A stretch of 64,000 nucleotides of DNA from an uncultured Eubacteriales bacterium (GTDB lineage: Bacteria > Bacillota > Clostridia > Oscillospirales > Oscillospiraceae), in assembly GCA_934572535.1 (NCBI GenBank), contig CAKTLJ010000007.1:1-64000 (forward strand), read 5' to 3'. The notes under the pieces are model-generated. The model did no database searches. It saw nothing but the letters and a program-made list of their open reading frames with translations, and was not told the DNA's origin. The position numbers were made by a program, and so were the translations under genes. Position 1 is the first letter of the stretch. The number at the start of each line of letters is the position of its first letter. Positions 33,141 to 40,965 of the stretch are shown piece by piece.

Positions 33141-33788
33141 TCAGGTCATCTTCTCCTGCTTGACCTTCTTGTCGATGACGTGGCGGGAGGCCAGCTCCTT
33201 GCGCACGTCCTCCAGGCTGATGCCCAGCTCCAGCATCAGCACCAGCACGTGGTAGGCCAGGTCGCCGATCTCGTAGACGGTCTCGGCCTTGTCCTCGGCC
33301 TTTCCGGCGATGATGACCTCGGTGGATTCCTCCCCCACCTTCTTCAAGATCTTGTCCAGACCCTTTTCAAAGAGGTAGGAGGTGTAGGACCCCTCCTTGG
33401 GGGCGGTCTTGCGGCCCGCCAGCATCTCCATCAGGGCGTCCAGGGAGAAGGCGTGGTTCTCCGCGCTCTCCCACAGGGGGTTGTGGAAACAGGACTCCGC
33501 GCCGGTGTGGCAGGCGGGGCCGTCCTTGTTGACCCGGACCACCAGGGCGTCGTAGTCGCAGTCGGCGGTGATGTCGATGATGTGCTGGGCGTTGCCGGAG
33601 GTCTCCCCCTTCCGCCACAATTCCTGGCGGGAGCGGCTCCAGAAGCAGGTGCGCTCCTCGCGGATGGAGATCTCCAGGCTCTCCCGGTTCATATAGGCCA
33701 GGGTCAGGACCTGGCCGCTCCTGCCGTCCACCACGATGGCGGGGATCAGGCCCTTTTCGTCAAATTTCAGCTTTTCCATGTCGATCAT
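33141..33788 (-). CDS. hisIE: Bifunctional phosphoribosyl-AMP cyclohydrolase / phosphoribosyl-ATP pyrophosphatase
   Basis: Carries out steps 2 and 3 of histidine synthesis. The 215-residue product begins [14 protein letters not shown] (ATG 33788, AGGAGGTACTG upstream). The HisI half shows [33 protein letters not shown] and the metal-binding [11 protein letters not shown] plus CHTGAESCF. The HisE half shows [32 protein letters not shown] and [12 protein letters not shown]. It is the last gene of the his operon. Its 3' end is repeated on the far side of the neighbouring island. Confidence 0.95.
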   Translation of the reverse strand: MIDMEKLKFDEKGLIPAIVVDGRSGQVLTLAYMNRESLEISIREERTCFWSRSRQELWRKGETSGNAQHIIDITADCDYDALVVRVNKDGPACHTGAESCFHNPLWESAENHAFSLDALMEMLAGRKTAPKEGSYTSYLFEKGLDKILKKVGEESTEVIIAGKAEDKAETVYEIGDLAYHVLVLMLELGISLEDVRKELASRHVIDKKVKQEKMT

Positions 33789-33799
33789 GGTCAGTACCT

Positions 33800-33905
33800 C
33801 CTACGTTATCGAACTAAAATGCCGCTGTCTTTGCGCTGCGTTCTAGGTTAGCGGACTAAACTGTCGCTGTCTTTGCGTCGCGTTCTAGGTTAGCGGACTA
33901 AAATG
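33800..33905 (-). repeat. Tandem repeat of about 47 bp derived from the hisF 3' end
   Basis: The unit CGCTGTCTTTGCG...CGTTCTAGGTTAGCGGACTAAA occurs about two and a half times. The last hisF codons (GGC ATT TTA GTC CGC TAA on the minus strand) are the edge of the array, and GACAGTTTAGTCCGCTAA and GGCATTTTAGTTCGATAA repeat it. It fills the hisF-hisIE gap. Confidence 0.85.
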
Positions 33906-34645
33906 CCGTTTTGCTTCAAATCGGCCTTCAGGTCGGGGATGGCCACCTCGCCGAAGTGGAAGATGGAGGCGGCCAGCCCGGCGTCCACGCCGGGGATGGC
34001 GCGGAAGAGCGCCGTGAAGTCCTCCTTCTTCCCCGCGCCGCCGGAGGCGATGACGGGGACCTTGACCGCGGCGCAGACGGCCCGGAGCAGGTCCAGGTCA
34101 AAGCCGCCCTTGACCCCGTCGGTGTCGATGGAGTTCACCACGACCTCCCCGGCCCCCAGGTCCACGCAGCGGCGGATCCAGGCGATGGCCTCCATGCCGG
34201 TGTCGTCCCGGCCGCCGCGGGCGAAGACGCGGAACTGTCCGTCCACCCGCTTCACGTCCACCGAGAGCACCACGCACTGGCTGCCGTAGCGCAGGGCGGC
34301 CGCCCGGATCAGCGCGGGGTCGCGGATGGCCCCGGAGTTGACGCTGACCTTGTCGGCCCCGCATTTCAGCACCCGGTCGAAGTCCTCCAGGGTGTTGATG
34401 CCGCCGCCCACGGTCAGGGGGATGAAGACCCGGCTGGCGGTCTCTTTCAAAATCTCCGTGAAGAGGGCGCGGCCCTCGGCGGAGGCGGTGATGTCATAGA
34501 AGACCAGCTCATCGGCCCCGCAGCGGCTGTAGTAGTCGGCCAGCTCGATGGGGGAGCTGACGTCGCTGAGTCCTTCAAAATTGACCCCCTTGACCACCCG
34601 GCCGTCCCGGACGTCCAGGCAGGGGATGATGCGTTTCGTGATCAT
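33890..34645 (-). CDS. hisF: Imidazole glycerol phosphate synthase, cyclase subunit
   Basis: With HisH makes imidazole glycerol phosphate and AICAR. It has 251 residues with a TIM barrel: IIPCLDVRDGRVVKGVNF with catalytic Asp, PLTVGGGINTLEDFD, DKVSVNSGAI, VLSVDVKRVDG and EVVVNSIDTDGVKGGFDLDL with the second catalytic Asp. PVIASGGAGKKEDF is near the C-terminus. The start ATG 34645 is four bases after hisA. Its last codons form part of a tandem repeat. Confidence 0.96.
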   Translation of the reverse strand: MITKRIIPCLDVRDGRVVKGVNFEGLSDVSSPIELADYYSRCGADELVFYDITASAEGRALFTEILKETASRVFIPLTVGGGINTLEDFDRVLKCGADKVSVNSGAIRDPALIRAAALRYGSQCVVLSVDVKRVDGQFRVFARGGRDDTGMEAIAWIRRCVDLGAGEVVVNSIDTDGVKGGFDLDLLRAVCAAVKVPVIASGGAGKKEDFTALFRAIPGVDAGLAASIFHFGEVAIPDLKADLKQNGILVR

Positions 34646-34649
34646 TGGG

Positions 34650-35369
34650 TTACTCTCCTTCCCCCAGGCGGACGGCCTGGGCCAGGTCGATGGCTCCGGT
34701 GTAGTAGGCCTTGCCGATGATGGCCCCGTGGACCCCGGCGGCCTTCAGGGCCAGGATGTCCTCCAGGGAGGAGACCCCGCCGGAGGCGATGATGTCCATG
34801 GCGAAGCGCTGGGTCAGCGCCCGGTACAGCGCCCGGTTGGTCCCCTGCATGGCCCCGTCTCTGGAGATGTCGGTGCAGATGACGGTGCGCACGCCCAGGG
34901 CCTGCATCCGTTCAAAAAAGACCTCCCAGGTCTCCTGGCTGGTCTCCAGCCAGCCCTTGATGGCCACCCGGCCGTCCTTCAGGTCGGCGCCCACGGCGAT
35001 CCGATCGCCGTAGTCGGCCACGGCCCGGGCGGTGAAGTCCGGGTCGGTGATGGCGGCGGTGCCCAGGATCACCCGGTCGGCCCCGGCGTCCAGGTAGCGG
35101 CGGATCGTGTCCATGCTCCGAATGCCGCCCCCGACCTCCAGGAAGAGGTCCGTGCCGGAGGCCAGCTTCTCGATGGTGGGCAGGTTGGTGGTCTGGCCGG
35201 TCTTGGCCCCCTCCAGGTCCACCAGATGCAGGTGCCTGGCCCCGGCGGCCTCGAACTTGCGGACGGTGCGCAGGGGCTCGGGGTCGTAGACCGTCATCTG
35301 GTCGTAATCCCCCTGATAGAGGCGGACCGCCTGGCCGCCGTAGAGGTCAATGGCGGGAAATATCTTCAT
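34650..35369 (-). CDS. hisA: ProFAR isomerase
   Basis: Isomerises the aminoaldose ProFAR to the ketose form. The 239-residue barrel shows IFPAIDLYGGQAVRLYQGDY with catalytic Asp, HLHLVDLEGAKTGQ, EVGGGIRSMDTI, VICTDISRDGAMQGTN with the second Asp, and DIIASGGVSSLEDI. ATG 35369 lies three bases after the hisH stop. It is adjacent to its structural relative hisF. Confidence 0.96.
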   Translation of the reverse strand: MKIFPAIDLYGGQAVRLYQGDYDQMTVYDPEPLRTVRKFEAAGARHLHLVDLEGAKTGQTTNLPTIEKLASGTDLFLEVGGGIRSMDTIRRYLDAGADRVILGTAAITDPDFTARAVADYGDRIAVGADLKDGRVAIKGWLETSQETWEVFFERMQALGVRTVICTDISRDGAMQGTNRALYRALTQRFAMDIIASGGVSSLEDILALKAAGVHGAIIGKAYYTGAIDLAQAVRLGEGE

Positions 35370-35372
35370 GGC

Positions 35373-35993
35373 TCACCACGTCCCTTCGCAGAAGGTCTTC
35401 AAAATGCCCAGGCCCACAGGCCCGCTCTTTTCCGGGTGGAACTGGCAGCCCATGACGCTGCCCTTGGCCACGGCGGCGGTGAGCTCGGCCCCGTACTCGG
35501 TGGTGGCGATGACCGCCTCGGCGCAGTCCGTGGCGTAGAAGGAGTGGACGAAGTAGACGCAGGCCCCCTCCTCCACGCTCCCCAGCAGGGGATGGCGAAC
35601 GCCCTGGGGAAAGCGCAGGCCGTTCCAGCCGATGTGGGGGATCTTGTAGTCGGCGGGGACCACGCCCTGCATGGGGACCACCTTGCCGGGGAGCAGGCCC
35701 AGGCCCGGCCAGACGCCGAACTCGTGGCTCTGCTCGAAGAGCAGCTGCATCCCCAGGCAGATGCCCAGGATGGGCTTGCCCTGGGCGGCGGCCTCCTGGA
35801 TGACCCGGTCCAGGCCGGTGGCCCGGAGCTTGTCGGCGGCGTCCCGGAAGGCGCCCACCCCGGGGAGGATGAGCTTGTCCGCCTGGCGGAGGACCGCCGG
35901 GTCCCCGGTGACCACCGGCGCCTGGCCGATGGCCTCTAAGGAACGGCAGAGGGAGAAGAGATTGCCCACGCCGTAATCAATGACTGCTATCAT
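35373..35993 (-). CDS. hisH: Imidazole glycerol phosphate synthase, glutaminase subunit
   Basis: Class I glutamine amidotransferase partner of HisF. The 206-residue product has IAVIDYGVGNLFSL at the start, the nucleophile elbow PILGICLGMQLLFEQS with catalytic Cys, and the His-Glu pair in VMGCQFHPEKSGPVGL. ATG 35993 follows AGGAGGTATGT. A 31-base gap separates it from hisB. Confidence 0.96.
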   Translation of the reverse strand: MIAVIDYGVGNLFSLCRSLEAIGQAPVVTGDPAVLRQADKLILPGVGAFRDAADKLRATGLDRVIQEAAAQGKPILGICLGMQLLFEQSHEFGVWPGLGLLPGKVVPMQGVVPADYKIPHIGWNGLRFPQGVRHPLLGSVEEGACVYFVHSFYATDCAEAVIATTEYGAELTAAVAKGSVMGCQFHPEKSGPVGLGILKTFCEGTW

Positions 35994-36024
35994 ATGGATA
36001 CATACCTCCTGATCCGTCTTGCGC

Positions 36025-36606
36025 TCAGACCAGCATCCCCTTGGTGGAGGGGACCTCGTCGGAGCCGTTCCGCTTCACCGCCGCCCGCAGACTCCGGGCC
36101 GCGGCCTTGAAGACGCCCTCGATGATGTGGTGGCTGTTCTCTCCGGCCAGCAGGCGCAGGTGGAGGGTGCAGTTGGCCTTCCGCGTGAAGGCCAGCCAGA
36201 ACTCCTTGACCAGCTCCGTGTCGAAGGTCCCCACCTTTTCGGTGGGCAGGGGCACGTCCCAGCAGAGCATCCCCCGCCCGGACAGGTCCACCGCAGCCAG
36301 GACGAGGGCCTCGTCCATGGGCAGGAGGGCGTGGCCAAAGCGCTCCACGCCCCGCAGGTCCCCCAGGGCCTCGGCAAAGGCCGCGCCCAGGCAGATGCCC
36401 ACGTCCTCCACCGAATGGTGGTCGTCCACCCAGGTGTCCCCGGCGCAGGTGAGCGCCAGGCCGAAGCCCCCGTGGCGGGCAAAGCCCGCGAGCATATGGT
36501 CCAGAAAGCCCACGCCGGTCTGGATCGCGCAGGTCCCGCCGTCCAGGTCCAGCGCGAGGGAGATCTTCGTCTCCCCGGTGGTCCGGTCGATCTTGGCCGT
36601 CCTCAT
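36025..36606 (-). CDS. hisB: Imidazoleglycerol-phosphate dehydratase
   Basis: Sixth step of the pathway, manganese-dependent. The 193-residue single-domain form shows GVGFLDHMLAGFARHGGFGL, DHHSVEDVGICLGAAFAEAL, the C-terminal-half repeat and ENSHHIIEGVFKAAARSL with paired His ligands. There is no histidinol-phosphatase domain, so that enzyme must be encoded elsewhere; I see none in this window. ATG 36606 overlaps the hisC stop by four bases. Confidence 0.96.
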   Translation of the reverse strand: MRTAKIDRTTGETKISLALDLDGGTCAIQTGVGFLDHMLAGFARHGGFGLALTCAGDTWVDDHHSVEDVGICLGAAFAEALGDLRGVERFGHALLPMDEALVLAAVDLSGRGMLCWDVPLPTEKVGTFDTELVKEFWLAFTRKANCTLHLRLLAGENSHHIIEGVFKAAARSLRAAVKRNGSDEVPSTKGMLV

Positions 36607-37670
36607 AGCAAGCCCTCCTCTCGCAGGATCTCTTTTACGCCCGCCAGGAAGGCCTCCATCTCCCGGTCGGTGCCCACGGTGACCCGGTTGTACTGGGCGA
36701 TGCGCGGGTCGGAGAAGTGGCGGACCAGGATCCCCCGCGCCTTGAGCTTCCGGTAGAGCAGCGCCCCGTCCAGCCCCTCTCGCTTGACGAAGAGGAAGTT
36801 GGCCTTGGAGTCCGGCAGGGTGAAGCCCAGGGCGCGCAGGGCCTCGGCGGTCCGCGCGCGGGTGGCCACGATCCGCTCCGCGTTGGCGCGGAAGTAGGCG
36901 TCGGAGTCCACCGCGGCCTCGCCCAGCTTCAGCGTCAGGCGGTTGACGTTATAGGGGTTGGTGGAATACTTGAGCCGCTCCAGGTCCTGGATGATGGGGC
37001 GGCTGGCCAGGGCGAAGCCCAGCCGCGCCCCCGCCATGGAGCGGGACTTGGAATAGGTCATGACCACCAGCAGGTTGTCGTACCGGTCGATGAGCCCGGC
37101 CGCCGAGGCCCCGCCGAAGTCCACGTAGGCCTCGTCGAGGACCACCACCCGGTCGGCGTTGGAGGCCAGGATGCGCTCCACCTCGGACAGGGGGAGGGCA
37201 AGGCCGGTGGGGGCGTTGGGGTTTGCCAGGACGGTGAACTTCCCGGTCCCGCACAGGCCCTCCACATCCACCGTGAAGTCCTCCTTCAGGGGGACGGTCT
37301 CGTAGGGGACGGCGTGCAGGTCGGCAAAGACCGGGTAGAAGCTGTAGGTCAGGGCCGGAAAGACCGCGCCGTCCTGGGCGAAGGCCATGAAGGCGAAGTT
37401 CAGGATGTCGTCGGAGCCGTTGGAGAGAAAGACGTTCTCCGCCCGGCAGCCGTAGAGGCGGGCCAGCTTCTCCCGGAGGGCGGTCCCCTCGGGGTCGGAG
37501 TAGAGCCGCAGGTCCTCCAGGTCCCGGCCGGTCAGGGCCGCCAGGACCTCGGGGGAGGGCGGATAGGGGGACTCGTTGGTGTTCAGCTTGATGTACTGCT
37601 TGTCCCGGGGCTGTTCGCCGGGGGTGTAGGCCGCGAGCGCGGCGTATCGGTCGCGCAGGAATCTACTCAT
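36603..37670 (-). CDS. hisC: Histidinol-phosphate aminotransferase
   Basis: PLP enzyme converting imidazole acetol phosphate to histidinol phosphate. 355 residues with KLNTNESPYPPSPEVLAAL, FLSNGSDDILNFAFMAF, LANPNAPTGLALPLSE, VLDEAYVDFGG and the PLP-lysine region VMTYSKSRSMAGARLGFAL. ATG 37670 is three bases after the hisD stop. The standard fold type I length fits. Confidence 0.95.
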   Translation of the reverse strand: MSRFLRDRYAALAAYTPGEQPRDKQYIKLNTNESPYPPSPEVLAALTGRDLEDLRLYSDPEGTALREKLARLYGCRAENVFLSNGSDDILNFAFMAFAQDGAVFPALTYSFYPVFADLHAVPYETVPLKEDFTVDVEGLCGTGKFTVLANPNAPTGLALPLSEVERILASNADRVVVLDEAYVDFGGASAAGLIDRYDNLLVVMTYSKSRSMAGARLGFALASRPIIQDLERLKYSTNPYNVNRLTLKLGEAAVDSDAYFRANAERIVATRARTAEALRALGFTLPDSKANFLFVKREGLDGALLYRKLKARGILVRHFSDPRIAQYNRVTVGTDREMEAFLAGVKEILREEGLL

Positions 37671-37673
37671 CGC

Positions 37674-38959
<1,286 letters not shown>

Positions 38960-38963
<4 letters not shown>

Positions 38964-39616
38964 TTCTTTTCTGCCTCCTTGGCGGCCACCTGCTCCGTCA
39001 GGCTCTGGAAGAGCCCCTGGATGGCGTCGTGCTTGAACTTAAAACTCACTTTGTTGGCGATGAGCCGGGCGCTGATGGGAACGATGGTCTCGATGGGCGA
39101 CAGGTCGTTCTCCTTCAGGGTGGTCCCGGTCTCCACGATGTCCACGATCACATCGGTCATGCCCAGGATGGGGGCGATCTCGATGGAGCCGTGGAGGAGG
39201 ATAATGTCGATATCCTGGCTGCGGGCGCTGTAAAAGGTCCGGGCGATGCGGGGGAACTTGGTGGCCACCCGCAGGGTCTGGTCGGGGTCGGGCCGGAAGC
39301 CGTTCTCCGCGGCCACGCACATGCGGCACTTGCCCACGTTCAGGTCCAGCAGCTCGTAGACGTCCGGCGCGTACTCCAGCAGGATGTCCTTGCCCACCAC
39401 GCCCACGTCGGCCGCGCCGCGCTCCACGTAGACCGCCACGTCCGAGGGCTTGACCCAGAAGTAGCGGACCCCGGCCTCCGGGTTTTCAAAGATCAGCTTC
39501 CGCTTGGGGTCCAGCAGCTCCTCGCAGGGGAAGCCCGCCTGGGCGAACATGGCGTATACCTTCTCGCCCAGCCGCCCCTTGGGCAGGGCTACGTTCAAAA
39601 ATTCCTGGCTGCTCAT
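38960..39616 (-). CDS. hisG: ATP phosphoribosyltransferase, short form catalytic subunit
   Basis: First step of histidine synthesis. The start is ATG 39616 with GAGGGGGGGTG upstream, giving 218 residues: the short HisG that needs HisZ for activity and histidine feedback. It shows NVALPKGRLGEKVYAMF, GAADVGVVGKDILLEY, ATKFPRIARTFYSARSQDID, LLHGSIEIAPILGMTDVIVD and IVETGTTLKENDL (the PRPP loop). The long-form C-terminal regulatory domain is absent. It overlaps hisZ upstream and hisD downstream by four bases each. Confidence 0.96.
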
Positions 39617-40722
39617 GCCCGCACCCCCCCTCTCATGTCGATCGTCTCCTTCACCCGCAGGTCGCCCGGCTCCTTCCGGGCCAGGGCCTTCCGCCCGGCG
39701 GCGGCCAGGGCCGCCATCCGCCCGGTGAGGGCGGTCAGGTCGGTCTGCTCGTCGTAGCGCACCAGCACGTCGGCGTCCCACGGGAGCCGCGCGGGGCGCA
39801 GACGCTCCAGCTCGTTGAGGTAGAGGGCAAAGCCGATGGCCCCGCAGCGCTTGCCCATCCGCTCCGCCATCTTGTCATACTGCCCGCCGGAGAGCACCCC
39901 CGCAGACAGCTCCTTCAAAAAGCCCCGGAAGACGATGCCGCTGTAGTAGTCCATGCCGCCCTCCACGGAAAAGTCCAGGCAGACCCTGTCGCCCAGGCCG
40001 TTGGCCTGCAAGAGCTGACAGACGCTGTTGAGCTCCTCCCAGGCCTCCCGCGTCTTCTTGCCGCCCACGCACAGGGGGGCCAGCTCCGCCAGGACGGCCT
40101 GGATGGGCCCGTAGGTGCTGACCAGCTTCTCCAGCAGGGCGGAGACAGTGGCGCTCATGCCCCGCGCCCGGCAGAAGGCCCGCAGGGCGGCGGTGTTCTT
40201 CTCCCGGACGGCCTCCAGCACGGCGGGGTAGTCCTCCTGACGGACCCCGGCGGCCTCCATGAAGCCGGAGACCAGGCCCATGTGGGAGACGTCCAGCACG
40301 TAGTCGGGGCTGATGGCCGCCAGGCTCTGCACGGCCAGGGCGAGGACCTCGTAGATGTGGTAGAGGTCGAGGTCGCCGATGCACTCCAGGCCGGTCTGCA
40401 TGATCTCCTGGAAGGTGTCGTCCCCCTGGTTGGTCCGGTAGACGGTCTCGTTGTAATAGACCTTGCGCGGGCCAGGCTCCTTCTCCCGGGTGTTCTTCAC
40501 GATGGAGAGGGTCACGTCGGGCTTCAGGGCCATGAGGACCCCCCGCGCATCGGTGAAGGTGATCATCCGGTCGCTGACCAGGAAGTCCTTGTTGCGGACA
40601 TAGAGGTCATACTCCTCAAACTTGCTCATTTTGAACCGGCGGTAGCCGTAGTTCTCATATAAGCCCCGCAGGCGATAGATGGTCTGCTCATCGCTGCGGA
40701 GGATGCTCCAATCAAATTCCAT
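39613..40722 (-). CDS. hisZ: ATP phosphoribosyltransferase regulatory subunit
   Basis: Histidyl-tRNA-synthetase-like partner of short HisG. I start at ATG 40722 (AAAGGGGCAGG upstream), giving 369 residues. Class II synthetase core segments are present (YENYGYRRFKMSKFEEYDLY, LKPDVTLSIVKNT, KVYYNETVYRTNQG with motif 2 character, GGMDYYSGIVFRGF, GGQYDKMAERMG) but no anticodon-binding domain. It is the first gene of the his operon, directly behind a promoter with an overlapping palindrome. Confidence 0.93.
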   Translation of the reverse strand: MEFDWSILRSDEQTIYRLRGLYENYGYRRFKMSKFEEYDLYVRNKDFLVSDRMITFTDARGVLMALKPDVTLSIVKNTREKEPGPRKVYYNETVYRTNQGDDTFQEIMQTGLECIGDLDLYHIYEVLALAVQSLAAISPDYVLDVSHMGLVSGFMEAAGVRQEDYPAVLEAVREKNTAALRAFCRARGMSATVSALLEKLVSTYGPIQAVLAELAPLCVGGKKTREAWEELNSVCQLLQANGLGDRVCLDFSVEGGMDYYSGIVFRGFLKELSAGVLSGGQYDKMAERMGKRCGAIGFALYLNELERLRPARLPWDADVLVRYDEQTDLTALTGRMAALAAAGRKALARKEPGDLRVKETIDMRGGVRA

Positions 40723-40765
40723 GGGTCCTGCCCCTTTCTCAATCAGATACACTTGGATGGTGGAT

Positions 40766-40793
40766 ATTTTATCACTCTACCGTGATAAAGTAA
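40766..40793 (-). promoter_or_regulatory. Promoter and palindromic operator of the his operon
   Basis: On the minus strand TTTACT (40793-40788), 16 bases and TAAAAT (40771-40766). Between and over them lies a perfect inverted repeat TTTATCAC-6-GTGATAAA (40768-40789). A repressor bound here would block RNA polymerase. No T-box or peptide leader is seen, since the hisZ start is only about 40 bases away. Confidence 0.7.
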
Positions 40794-40881
40794 AGAGGGG
40801 ATCGCACATCTTTTTCCCGGAAAGCGAAAATTTTGCCCGGTCTTTGCCCCCTCTCCTTTGTGCAGATCGGCGGGGCAACGA

Positions 40882-40919
40882 AAAACGGGGGCCGCAGCGT
40901 CTGCCGCGGCCCCCGTTTC
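40882..40919 (-). terminator. Terminator of the zinc-ribbon/Ig-like protein gene
   Basis: AAACGGGGGCCGCAG pairs with CCGCGGCCCCCGTTT around a short loop, downstream of the stop at 40966. The minus strand then reads TTTTTCG. Confidence 0.85.
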
Positions 40920-40965
40920 AGCTTGTCGGAAGGGTCCGTTTTGGGGGGGGCGGAACGGGTCTGCC

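Noticed and set aside
31802..33183. Island interpreted as an intact integrative element with att sites
   Set aside because: The flanking direct repeat looks att-like, but no integrase, excisionase or transposase is seen. One flank is a chimeric his remnant, so duplication plus insertion explains it better.
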